Positions 1 to 7,516 of a stretch of 43,597 nucleotides of DNA are shown piece after piece. Under the pieces are notes generated by a model. It saw only the letters and a list, made by a program, of their open reading frames with translations, did not search any database and was not told the origin of the DNA. Where the stretch lies: the NCBI GenBank assembly GCA_019634615.1, contig JAHCAZ010000029.1, positions 1 to 43,597 on the forward strand. Reading direction: 5' to 3'. Each line of letters opens with the position of its first letter. Position 1 is the stretch's first letter. Source of the stretch: Opitutaceae bacterium. Its GTDB lineage: Bacteria > Verrucomicrobiota > Verrucomicrobiia > Opitutales > Opitutaceae. Position numbers and translations under genes: made by a program.

Positions 1-277
1 GATCAGGAGGCCTTGAACCCACGCGGCGCGGGTTACGTCTGGGTACAATACCCAATCAGAGAAAGAGAACGAGAAAGAGAACGAGAACGATTTTGTTGGG
101 AGGCTAGGGAGCAAACAGAGCATGGACCAAATTCTGTCTCCGTTCCCTCCGTTGCCTCCTGTGAAAATGCATTGGTCCTTCGCGCCCTTGCGGCAACGGG
201 AATTCCTTCAGGTAGGGGTAATATTCATCACTGCGCGCTTGCGGCGCCGTGGCGCTTGGGGCCAGATCGGACCTGCC
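1..277. other. Upstream region with repeats, no gene recognised
   Basis: No convincing gene is visible before the aminotransferase start. A purine-rich tandem repeat occupies 59-88. An imperfect inverted repeat at about 98-162 (GGAGGC near 101, GCCTCC near 155, with CAGAG facing CTGTC inside) could form a hairpin and resembles a dispersed intergenic repeat. The small palindrome TGGGTA-caa-TACCCA lies at 40-54. ORFs running through here have low-complexity Arg/Glu translations and are not believed. Confidence 0.5.
59..88. repeat. Purine-rich tandem repeat
   Basis: The 12-base unit GAGAAAGAGAAC occurs twice in a row (59-70 and 71-82), followed by a half unit GAGAAC (83-88). The strand is pure purine apart from the C that closes each unit. 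It lies outside any credible gene. Confidence 0.85.
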
Positions 278-1516
278 ATGTCCGCTCCGCTTCGTCCCCG
301 TCCCACCCCCGGCCTGGGCGCCGCCGTCATCGGCGCCGAGGAAGAGGCCCTCGTCCTTGATGTGCTCCGCCGCAAGGAGCCGTTCCGCTACTATGGCGCC
401 GATCCCAAGCGCACGCCGCCGATGGTGGCGCAGCTGGAGAAGGAGTTTCGCGAATACGTCGGGACCGACTACGCGCTCGGCGTGAGCAGCGGCACGGGCG
501 CCCTCGAGGTCGCGCTCGCGGCCATGGGCATCGGCCCGGGTGACGAGGTCATCCTCACCGCGTGGAGCTGGATCGCCTGCTACACCGCCATCGTGCGGGT
601 GGGCGCGCGGCCGGTGCTGGCGGAGATCGATGCGTCCCTGAACCTCGACCCGGCCGAGCTTATCCGCCTGGCGACGCCCCGCACCAAGGCCGTGCTGATC
701 GTGCACTATCAGGGCGTGGCGGCCGACATGGACCGCATCGTGCTCGAGGCGCACCGCCGCGGCATCTTCGTGCTCGAGGACTGCGCCCAATCGCTCGGCA
801 CGCGCTACCGCGGCCGGCAGATCGGCACCTGGGGCGACATCGCCACCTTCAGCTTCCAGTACAACAAGGTCGCGACCAGCGGCGAAGGCGGCATGGTCAC
901 CACGCGCGACCAGCGCCTGTATGAGCGCGCGGTGCGCATCAGCGACCTCGGCAATTACCGGCCCTATCACGCGGCCATCGTGGCGTCGCGCGAGCCGGCC
1001 TTCGTCGGCGGACAATACCGCCTGTCGGAGCTTCAGGGCGCCGTCGCGTTGGCGCAGCTGCGCAAGGTCGAGGGCATGTGGCAGCACTGCCATGCCCTGC
1101 ACGAGCGGATCACGTCGCGGCTCGGCGGCCTCAAGGGCCTGAAGCTGCGCGAGATGCCGGACCCGGCCGGTGTATTCGGCTTCGAGCTGTATCTCTTCCT
1201 CGACAACCCGGCGCACGTCGCCCCGTTCCGCGAGAAGCTCGACGCCCGGAACGTCAACTGCGGCGCCCGCACCGGCACGTACCCGCAGTACAACCGCGAC
1301 TACGTGAAGACCGGCCTGGCGCATCATCCGGCGGCCTCGCCGTTCAAGGATCTGAAGCCGTGGCCGGCCCCGGGCTACCGCGCCCAGGATTTCCCGCGCA
1401 CGGAGGATCTCACCAGCCGCTTCCTCGCGCTCCCGATCGGCGCGCTGTACACGACCGAGGACGCCGACCACATCGCCGACAGCATCATCGCGGTGCACGG
1501 CGAGGTTTGCCGTTAA
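278..1516 (+). CDS. DegT/DnrJ/EryC1/StrS-family aminotransferase
   Basis: A 412-residue PLP-dependent aminotransferase of the family that acts on keto-sugars, cyclitols and related ketones, probably cytosolic. Visible family marks are the substrate-end motif SSGTGALEVAL, the aspartate motif VLEDCAQSLG, and the Schiff-base lysine in FSFQYNKVATSGEGG. The ATG at 278 is chosen because homology starts directly after it (GLGAAVIGAEEEALVLDVL); the in-frame upstream extension to 122 runs through intergenic repeat sequence. Its stop overlaps the stop of the convergent acetyltransferase. A second family member lies at 2760-3983 on the other strand; the two are clearly different paralogues. The substrate cannot be read from the sequence. 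Confidence 0.9.
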   Translation: MSAPLRPRPTPGLGAAVIGAEEEALVLDVLRRKEPFRYYGADPKRTPPMVAQLEKEFREYVGTDYALGVSSGTGALEVALAAMGIGPGDEVILTAWSWIACYTAIVRVGARPVLAEIDASLNLDPAELIRLATPRTKAVLIVHYQGVAADMDRIVLEAHRRGIFVLEDCAQSLGTRYRGRQIGTWGDIATFSFQYNKVATSGEGGMVTTRDQRLYERAVRISDLGNYRPYHAAIVASREPAFVGGQYRLSELQGAVALAQLRKVEGMWQHCHALHERITSRLGGLKGLKLREMPDPAGVFGFELYLFLDNPAHVAPFREKLDARNVNCGARTGTYPQYNRDYVKTGLAHHPAASPFKDLKPWPAPGYRAQDFPRTEDLTSRFLALPIGALYTTEDADHIADSIIAVHGEVCR

Positions 1517-2046
1517 TCGATCGCCTCCGCGTGAGGCAATCGGGACTGCCTTCCATTGCGCGGCAGGACGAAGCGCCAGACCAAGCCGTCGTCCGGGTCG
1601 AGGGCTTCGCCTTCACGGATGAAGCCGCATTTGGCGAGGACGCGCTGGGAGGCGAGGTTGTCGGGGTTGACCGTGGCGAAGACGTGGGGCGTGTCGCAGC
1701 GGGCGAACGCCTCCGCCACAAGCAGCCGCAAAGCTTCGGTCGCATAACCCTGGCCGCGGTACCGCGCCGCGATGCCGTAGCCAATCTCCACGCCGAGGGG
1801 ATCGTCGGGCGCGGTCTTGAAGCTGCCGGTGCCGACGATGGCGCCGACGGCCTCGACCCAGTACAAGCGCGGCGCGAACCACGTGGCGGCCGCCGGCGAG
1901 GTCACCATGAAATCGAGCCAGCGGCGCAGCACCTTCTCCGGCGGGAAGGCGTCGTCGTCGCAGGCGCGGCCGGGTGCGCGCCAATAGGCGGCCCCGCGCA
2001 TGATGGTCAGGCGTAGCTCTGCAACCGATGGGACGATGAATCGCAT
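1513..2046 (-). CDS. GNAT-family N-acetyltransferase (RimJ/RimL type)
   Basis: A 177-residue acetyl-CoA-dependent acetyltransferase. The acetyl-CoA loop is seen as ARYRGQGYATEALRLL (Q/R-x-x-G-x-G/A pattern), and the later family motif as NLASQRVLAKCGF. The ATG at 2046 is preferred to the adjacent TTG. The gene converges on the upstream aminotransferase, and the two stop codons overlap (TTAA at 1513-1516). The acceptor is unknown; small molecules or ribosomal/N-terminal amines are both possible for this subgroup. Confidence 0.85.
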   Translation of the reverse strand: MRFIVPSVAELRLTIMRGAAYWRAPGRACDDDAFPPEKVLRRWLDFMVTSPAAATWFAPRLYWVEAVGAIVGTGSFKTAPDDPLGVEIGYGIAARYRGQGYATEALRLLVAEAFARCDTPHVFATVNPDNLASQRVLAKCGFIREGEALDPDDGLVWRFVLPRNGRQSRLPHAEAID

Positions 2047-2111
2047 CAAGCCATTAGCTTAACCCAGCATTCGCCCAAAGCCGAGCGGCGTGTTGGCCAC
2101 GTCGGCCTGGG

Positions 2112-2708
2112 TTAGGCGGCCGGCGAGCCTATCCATCGCCGGATGTATTCGTCGAGCGCGTCGAGCAGGGCGTTGTCCTGCTGCTCGTCGGCCGCGGCGA
2201 CCTTGCGGGCCTCCTCCTCGGTCAGCGCTCCGCCCTGCTGGTCGAAGGCCAGGGCCGCGACCAACGTGTCGGCCTCGTAAGTGCGCTCGCTGCGGATGCG
2301 TCCGTCGGGCCAGTACGTCCGCACGAGCCCGTGCCATTGTCCGTCGGTGAACGCCCCGCGGAACTTCAGCCTGCCCTTGAGGCGCGGGCCGGCCTGGGCG
2401 CCGTGCCAGAAGGCGATGCCGCCGTCGAAATAGCCGTCGCGGTAGGTGAGTTCCGCGACCTTGGTGCCGCTCTCGTCCCAGAGCGTCCAACGCCCCTCGG
2501 GTTTGCCGTGGCGGCATTCGCCCGTGGCCTGGCGGACACTGGGCGACGACCAGATCTCTACCGGCCCGTGGTAAACCCCGGCGGTCTTGCTGCCCTTCAC
2601 GGTGGGCGTGGGTTTGGTTTCGGCCGCATGGGTCGGAGCGATGCCGGCGGCGGCCAGCAGGAGCAACGCGGGCGCGAACCGCCGCAGTACGGAGCGGGAA
2701 ATCAGCAT
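2112..2708 (-). CDS. Exported MORN-like repeat protein, function unknown
   Basis: A 198-residue protein with a clear signal peptide (MLISRSVLRR followed by a hydrophobic stretch LLLLAAAGIA and an AxA cut site near residue 28). The mature part holds about three MORN-variant repeats, each with a G-x-W-x-L/Y-W-x-x-x-G core followed by a YxdGxxdG turn, for example ELTYRDGYFDGGIAFWHGA and TYWPDGRIRSERTYEAD. Such repeats occur in YwqK-like and other envelope proteins. The C-terminal 45 residues are acidic and helical. It is probably periplasmic. The gene follows the second aminotransferase on the same strand after a 51-base gap. Confidence 0.7.
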   Translation of the reverse strand: MLISRSVLRRFAPALLLLAAAGIAPTHAAETKPTPTVKGSKTAGVYHGPVEIWSSPSVRQATGECRHGKPEGRWTLWDESGTKVAELTYRDGYFDGGIAFWHGAQAGPRLKGRLKFRGAFTDGQWHGLVRTYWPDGRIRSERTYEADTLVAALAFDQQGGALTEEEARKVAAADEQQDNALLDALDEYIRRWIGSPAA

Positions 2709-2759
2709 GGGTGTGGAGGGGTGCCTTGAGCCAAGGCGCGCCTCCCAACCATGGCAATC

Positions 2760-3983
2760 CTACTTCGCCAGCTGCGCGGCCACCGTCCGGATGGCGCGGG
2801 CGACCTTCTCGATGTAGGCGTCGGACATGGCCTGATTGAGCGGCATCGTGACGCCATCCTCGAGGATCGCGGCGGCATTCGGGCAATCGACCTTGCGGTA
2901 GTCCATCGTCGTCGCGCCGTAGTCGCGGACCGGCCACGTGCCGCCGAAGAAATTGTGGTTCTGGAAGACCTTGTAGCGATAGACCGGCATCGGGATGTAG
3001 CCGGCGTTGGCCGCCACGCCCTGCGCGCGGAGGGCCGCGACGAAGTCGGCGCGCGAGACCTTCAGCTTCGCGAGGTCGAGGCGCAGGAAATAGAACCAGT
3101 AGCTGTGGAAGTTGCCCTCATGCGTGGCGGGCGGGAGCACGCCGGGGATGCCCTGCAGGCGGGCGGTGAGCAGCGAGCCGGCGCGGTTCCGCTTGGTGAC
3201 GATGTCGTCAAGCTTGCCGAGCTGGGCCACGCAGACGGCCGACTGCGGCTCGCTCATGCGGTAGTTGGGCGCGAGTTCCTCGGGGTCGCGCGTGCCGCCG
3301 GCGCGGTCGTAGCACTTGTCGCCCCACTTGGAGAGCGTCGGGCCGTACTGGGCGGAGTTGGTGCCGACCATGCCGCCGTCGCCGCAGGCGATGTGCTTGA
3401 AGTCGTTGAACGAATAGCAGCCGAAGTCGCCCATGAGGCCGACGGGCGTGCCCTGGTGGCGGGCGCCCCAGGCCTGCGCGCAGTCCTCGATCACGACGAG
3501 GTTGTGCTCCTGGGCGATCGCGAGCAGCGCCTTCATGTCGCAGGGATTGCCGCACAGGTGGATGGCCATGATCGCGCGGGTCTTCGGCGTGATGGCGCGG
3601 CGGACCGAGGCGGGATCGAGGTTGTAGGTGCGCGGATCGAGGTCGGCGAAAACCGGCACGCCCTGCTGGTAGAGGATGCCGATGACGGAGCCCATGTCGG
3701 TGATGGGCGAGACGATGATCTCCTCGCCCGGCTTGAGGCGGAGGGCGGCCACGGCGATGTGCAGCGAGGCCGTGCCGGATGAGCAGGGGAAAAGATGCTG
3801 CAGCGGATAGTGCTTCCGGAAGTCCGCCACGAGCGCGGTGGTCTGCGGGCCGTTGTAATAGAACAGCGAGTTCTGCCGGACCATCGTGGTCAGGCGCGCG
3901 AGCTCGGCGTCACCCCAGCGCACGGGCTGCGGGACGGGTTCATCGACGATGGGCGAGACGGCGGGGGTGGTGGCGGTGCTCAT
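2760..3983 (-). CDS. DegT/DnrJ/EryC1/StrS-family aminotransferase (second paralogue)
   Basis: A 407-residue PLP aminotransferase. Motifs seen are CSSGTASLHIAVAAL near residue 70, VVIEDCAQAWGARHQG around 160-175, and the active lysine in CYSFNDFKHIACGDGG. The N-terminus starts with a proline-rich 20-residue leader, and family homology begins at WGDAELARLTTM. It is the most promoter-distal but one gene of the minus-strand run amidohydrolase, degenerate amidohydrolase, aminotransferase, exported protein; only 10 bases separate it from the degenerate amidohydrolase. Co-transcription with these hydrolases suggests action on an amino-sugar or aminocyclitol-like compound, which is an inference. Confidence 0.9.
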   Translation of the reverse strand: MSTATTPAVSPIVDEPVPQPVRWGDAELARLTTMVRQNSLFYYNGPQTTALVADFRKHYPLQHLFPCSSGTASLHIAVAALRLKPGEEIIVSPITDMGSVIGILYQQGVPVFADLDPRTYNLDPASVRRAITPKTRAIMAIHLCGNPCDMKALLAIAQEHNLVVIEDCAQAWGARHQGTPVGLMGDFGCYSFNDFKHIACGDGGMVGTNSAQYGPTLSKWGDKCYDRAGGTRDPEELAPNYRMSEPQSAVCVAQLGKLDDIVTKRNRAGSLLTARLQGIPGVLPPATHEGNFHSYWFYFLRLDLAKLKVSRADFVAALRAQGVAANAGYIPMPVYRYKVFQNHNFFGGTWPVRDYGATTMDYRKVDCPNAAAILEDGVTMPLNQAMSDAYIEKVARAIRTVAAQLAK

Positions 3984-3993
3984 GGTAGCGGGA

Positions 3994-4752
3994 TCAGAGG
4001 TTGAAGAGGCGACGGGCGTTGTCGGCGCCGATCAGCGCCTTGGCCTTGGCGGGGATGTTGGCGCAGCGCAGCTTGTCGGCGCCGGCGCGGGTGTTGAGGA
4101 GCGGCGTGGCGGTGCCGAGCAGCAGGCGGCGGGCGGGGAAGGTGCGCAGCATGACCTCGAGGATGTTGGTGATCTCGAGGAACGAGATCTCGGCGGAGAA
4201 GTTGGCGTGCTTGGCCGCGAGCTTCTCGACCTCGCCCTTGTAGATGCCCGCGAAGAGGACGTGGTGCGGGGGATTTCGCGCGAGGAAGGCGTCCATCTGC
4301 TTCAGTGGCACGCCCTTGATCTTGAGGGCGAAGTAGCGGTGGCGCTCGTCCTCGAGGCGCACGTTGATGATCAAACGCACGCTGGCCTTGGCGATCTCGG
4401 CCATGAACGGGTCGAGGCGCCGCGAGGCGAGCGAGTAATTGTGGAAGTTCGGGAAAAGCTTCACCGCCCGGATCGGGCCGGCGGCGAGGCACTCGGCGAG
4501 CTGCTCGCGCCAGTTGGCGAGCGCCGGGTTGATCGTGGGCACGGGCAGGAGGTTCGGCGTGCGCTTCAGGGTCGCGAAGAGCTGGCGGTTCGTGACCATC
4601 GGCTCCGGCTGGAACACCGTGCCGAGGTGCGAGACCAGGGCCCGGCGGATGCCGCGCGCACGGAGGTGGGCGGCGAGCTCGAGACCGGTGCGGTCGGGGG
4701 CAGGGGTGAACGGCCACGGGCCGAGGTTGACGTTGGTGTCGATGAGATTCAC
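3994..4752 (-). CDS. Amidohydrolase-fold protein lacking metal ligands (predicted pseudoenzyme)
   Basis: A 252-residue relative of the Amidohydrolase_2 family. The GTG start at 4752, eight bases after the stop of the upstream paralogue, is chosen because the family's first strand begins at once (NLIDTNVNLGPWPF). The adjacent paralogue has IDVHTH at the same residues 5-9, whereas here both histidines are asparagines (N7, N9). The later ligand positions also look lost: LIINVRLED replaces the VLQHSW strand, VLFAGIYKGE replaces IMAHLTG, and LLLGTATPLLNT replaces the YGSDLPI aspartate. The frame is intact and the fold motifs are retained, so it does not look like a decayed gene. A regulatory or heterodimer-partner role is possible. 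Confidence 0.75.
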   Translation of the reverse strand: MNLIDTNVNLGPWPFTPAPDRTGLELAAHLRARGIRRALVSHLGTVFQPEPMVTNRQLFATLKRTPNLLPVPTINPALANWREQLAECLAAGPIRAVKLFPNFHNYSLASRRLDPFMAEIAKASVRLIINVRLEDERHRYFALKIKGVPLKQMDAFLARNPPHHVLFAGIYKGEVEKLAAKHANFSAEISFLEITNILEVMLRTFPARRLLLGTATPLLNTRAGADKLRCANIPAKAKALIGADNARRLFNL

Positions 4753-4760
4753 GGCGCGGG

Positions 4761-5546
4761 TCAGTTGAGGTGGAGATTCAGGAGGCGGGCGGTGTTGCCG
4801 AAGAGGATCTTCTGCTTGTCGGCGGCCGACAGCTGGGTATCGAGGATGCGGCCGATGGTGCAGCTGTTCTCGCGGATCGGGAGGTCGGAGCCGTAGAGGA
4901 CATGGTCGGCGCCGAGGTGCTCGGCGGCGAACTCGATCAGGTAGTCCTCGGGGTAGCCGCCGGAGGTGTCGACGTAGAGGTTCGGCAGGCCCTTGGCCTC
5001 GAGCACGCCGCGGAAGCCGATGCCGGTGAGGTGGGCCATGATCACCTTCACCTCGGGGTTGCGGCGGGCGAAGAGGGCGGTGTCGACGGGATCGCTCTGG
5101 TGCTTCCGGTCCTTGATGTTGGTAGTGCTCCAGCTGTGCTGCAGCACGGGCAGATTGTAGGTGCGCGCGGCCTTGGCCACGTGGCGCATGGCGGGGTGCG
5201 CGGCGTTGTTGGCGATCTCGAGCTTGATGCCGCGGAAGCCGGGGACGGCGGCCAGGCAGCGCTCGGTCTCGGCCATCGTGGCCTTCTCGCCGAGGAGCGG
5301 ATTGAGGTAGATGAAGCCGGTGAAGTAGTCGGGCCGCGCCTTGAGCACCTTGACGGTGTCGTCGTTGATCTTGCGCAGCTGCGCGGCGTTTGGCGTGGCG
5401 CCGTAGAGCAATACGTCGCCGAGCACGATCATGTGCACGATGTTGTGCCGGCGCCCGTGGGCGATGACGCGCTTGAGGTCGGTGGGTTCGCCGAAGAGGT
5501 TGAGTCCGCGGAAGACCGGGTGGGTATGGACGTCGATGACACGCAT
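4761..5546 (-). CDS. Amidohydrolase family protein (Amidohydrolase_2, metal-dependent TIM barrel)
   Basis: A 261-residue hydrolase or decarboxylase-type TIM-barrel enzyme with all expected metal ligands: H7 and H9 in IDVHTHP, the barrel histidines in VLQHSWS and IMAHLTGIG, and the final aspartate in VLYGSDLPI. The family contains hydrolases for lactones, amides and cyclic compounds as well as decarboxylases, so the reaction is undetermined. It is the first gene of the minus-strand run ending at 2112 and is divergent from the TetR gene at 5624, with 77 bases between the start codons for shared control. Confidence 0.88.
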   Translation of the reverse strand: MRVIDVHTHPVFRGLNLFGEPTDLKRVIAHGRRHNIVHMIVLGDVLLYGATPNAAQLRKINDDTVKVLKARPDYFTGFIYLNPLLGEKATMAETERCLAAVPGFRGIKLEIANNAAHPAMRHVAKAARTYNLPVLQHSWSTTNIKDRKHQSDPVDTALFARRNPEVKVIMAHLTGIGFRGVLEAKGLPNLYVDTSGGYPEDYLIEFAAEHLGADHVLYGSDLPIRENSCTIGRILDTQLSAADKQKILFGNTARLLNLHLN

Positions 5547-5623
5547 GGGGAAACGAGGTGGGAATTCTAGGTGACGGAGAACGTCGTGACAAGCGGCGCG
5601 ATTGTGCGTAGCGAAGGAGGCCG

Positions 5624-6262
5624 ATGCCGAAAGCTCCCGCCCGCCAGTCCCGTCCGGCCCTGCCGGCCCGCGACCGCCTGCTCCAGGCGGCGCTGACCTG
5701 CTTCGCCCGGGCCGGCTACTACGGCACGACCGTGGACGAGATCGTCGCCGCCGCCCGGGTGAACAAGCGGATGGTGTACCACTACTTCGGCGACAAGGAG
5801 AAGCTCTACCACGCCGTGCTGGCCGAGGCCTACCGCACGCTGGAGCTGGTCGAGATCGACACGCTGTCGCACCGCACCGACTTCGACGCGCTGACCGAGG
5901 AGATCGTGCGGACGTACTTCAACTTCCTGCGCGACCACCCGGAGTTCGTCCGCCTGCTGCTCTGGGAAAACCTCAACGACGGCGCCGGGCTCGCCCAGGC
6001 CGACTTCCGCCTCAGCAAGGACCCGATGCTCACGGCGCTCAACCGCCTGCTGCGCGACGGCATCGCGGCGGGGCGCATCCGCGCCGACATGGACGCGCGC
6101 TACCTGTTGATCAGCCTCATCGGCCTCTGCCTCATCTACAGCTCGAACCGCTTCACGCTCTCCCAATCGCTGCGCCTCGACCTCGGCTCCGCGGCCGTGC
6201 GCGAGGAGGGCATCCGGCACACGACCAAGCTGCTCCTCGAGGGCATCAAGGCCCGGCGTTGA
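5624..6262 (+). CDS. TetR/AcrR-family transcriptional regulator
   Basis: A 212-residue repressor-type regulator. The HTH is in the N-terminal 60 residues: RDRLLQAALTCFARAGYYG, then the recognition helix region TTVDEIVAAARVNKRMVYHYF and GDKEKLYHAVL. The C-terminal all-helical ligand domain includes LRDHPEFVRLLLWENLNDG and the segment RYLLISLIGLCLIYSS. An AGGAGG motif at 5615-5620 lies close before the ATG. It stands between the divergent amidohydrolase operon and the plus-strand catabolic operon. The inverted repeat at 6363-6382 in front of the latter is the best candidate target. Confidence 0.92.
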   Translation: MPKAPARQSRPALPARDRLLQAALTCFARAGYYGTTVDEIVAAARVNKRMVYHYFGDKEKLYHAVLAEAYRTLELVEIDTLSHRTDFDALTEEIVRTYFNFLRDHPEFVRLLLWENLNDGAGLAQADFRLSKDPMLTALNRLLRDGIAAGRIRADMDARYLLISLIGLCLIYSSNRFTLSQSLRLDLGSAAVREEGIRHTTKLLLEGIKARR

Positions 6263-6362
6263 CGCCGCGGCCGCCGGCGAGCCGGAACGATGGGGAAGGG
6301 GGGCCGGGATTGCCGCCATGACGCCGGCACCGTGGGGTGACGGCGGAGCGGTGGCGAGCGCA

Positions 6363-6382
6363 AAGTAACTAAAAGGTTACTT
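6363..6382. promoter_or_regulatory. Candidate TetR operator, perfect 7-bp inverted repeat
   Basis: The arms AAGTAAC (6363-6369) and GTTACTT (6376-6382) flank the spacer taaaag. The element is AT-rich within a very GC-rich gap, lies 100 bases after the TetR stop and 90 bases before the first operon gene. A possible -35 TTGACG at 6388-6393 follows it immediately, with a poor -10 (TGCATG, 6411-6416) after 17 bases. The size and symmetry suit a TetR dimer, but the pairing of regulator and site is inference. Confidence 0.6.
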
Positions 6383-6471
6383 GGGGTTTGACGCGGGCCG
6401 CCGCGCGCGTTGCATGCAGGGACCCGCCGGGTCCCCGCGCCCGATCCCCGACCCACCTGATTTTTACCTTT

Positions 6472-7509
6472 ATGTCCCGGACCCCGACCACCGACTACGA
6501 GATCGAATCGCTGCTTTCGACGCCGACGCCCGGCGCGATTGAAACCGTCCGCGCGCTGGGCGGCGACTACATGGTTCTCGGCGTGGGCGGCAAGATGGGC
6601 ACCTCCCTCGCCGTCATGCTGCGCCGGGCGCTCGATGCCGCCGGCAAGACCAGCACGAAAGTCTACGGCGTCTCCCGCTTCAGCCGCCCGGAGGCCAAGA
6701 CCGAGCTCGAGCGGTTTGGCATCGCCCCGATTTCCTGCGACCTCGCCGATCCCGACCAGGTTGCCCAACTCCCCGAGATCCCGAACGTCGAGTACCTCGC
6801 GGGCCAGAAATTCGGCACCGACAGCGCGCCCGATGAGACCTGGATCCAGAACACCGTCGTACCGTCGCTCGTCGCGCGGAAGTTCCGGCGTTCCCGCATC
6901 GTCGTCTTCTCGACGGGCTGCGTGTACCCCTTCTCGCCCACGGCCGGCGACGGCAAGGGCGCGACCGAGTCCACCCCCGTCGCCTTCCTCGGCGAATACG
7001 CCAGCACCTGCGTCGGCCGCGAGCGCGTGTTCACCCACTATTCGCGCAAGTACGGCACGCCGCAGCTGATGTACCGCCTCAACTACTCGGTCGAGCTGCG
7101 CTACGGCGTCCTCGTCGACGTCGCCACGCGCATCCTCGCCGGCCAGCCGATCGACATCACGATGGGCTACTTCAACCTCATCTGGCAGGGCGACGCCGTC
7201 GCCCGCGCCATCCAGTGCCTGCAGCACACGGCCACGCCGCCAAAGCTCCTCAACGTCACCGGTGCCGAGAAACTCTCGATCCGCCGCGTCGCGGAGGACT
7301 TCGGCCGCCTGCTCGGCAAGACGCCGCAGTTCACCGGCCAGGAGGCCGCCTCGGCCTGGATTTCCGACGCCAGCGAGTCGTTCCGCCTCTTCGGCCCCAC
7401 GACGGTGCCGCTTGACCGGATGATGCAGATGGTGGCCGATTACCTGCGCGCCGGCGGCAAGCTGCTCGGCAAGCCCACCCACTTCGAAACCCGCGACGGC
7501 AAATTCTGA
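6472..7509 (+). CDS. NAD-dependent epimerase/dehydratase family protein
   Basis: A 345-residue extended-SDR-type protein. The Rossmann loop is MVLGVGGKMGTSLA near residues 33-46. The sugar-nucleotide-epimerase-like central part includes VVFSTGCVYPFSP and a YASTCVGRERVF segment at the place of the usual YxxxK; here the K is not at the expected spacing, so catalysis may differ. The ATG at 6472 is taken rather than the TTG at 6388, because the upstream residues do not look like a protein. It is the first gene of the operon running to 14785; the next start is seven bases after its stop. The substrate is unknown. Confidence 0.85.
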   Translation: MSRTPTTDYEIESLLSTPTPGAIETVRALGGDYMVLGVGGKMGTSLAVMLRRALDAAGKTSTKVYGVSRFSRPEAKTELERFGIAPISCDLADPDQVAQLPEIPNVEYLAGQKFGTDSAPDETWIQNTVVPSLVARKFRRSRIVVFSTGCVYPFSPTAGDGKGATESTPVAFLGEYASTCVGRERVFTHYSRKYGTPQLMYRLNYSVELRYGVLVDVATRILAGQPIDITMGYFNLIWQGDAVARAIQCLQHTATPPKLLNVTGAEKLSIRRVAEDFGRLLGKTPQFTGQEAASAWISDASESFRLFGPTTVPLDRMMQMVADYLRAGGKLLGKPTHFETRDGKF

Positions 7510-7516
7510 ACCCAAC

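Noticed and set aside
59..88. CRISPR-like array
   Set aside because: The units are 12 bases without spacers and purely purine-rich; no cas genes are present.
13..360. Small Arg/Glu repeat protein from the purine repeat
   Set aside because: The translation is a simple repeat, runs into the aminotransferase in another frame and has no protein-like composition.
3994..5592. A 532-residue fusion of the degenerate amidohydrolase with an Arg/Pro/His-rich N-terminus
   Set aside because: The upstream part is the shifted frame of the amidohydrolase at 4761-5546; the GTG at 4752 gives the natural start.
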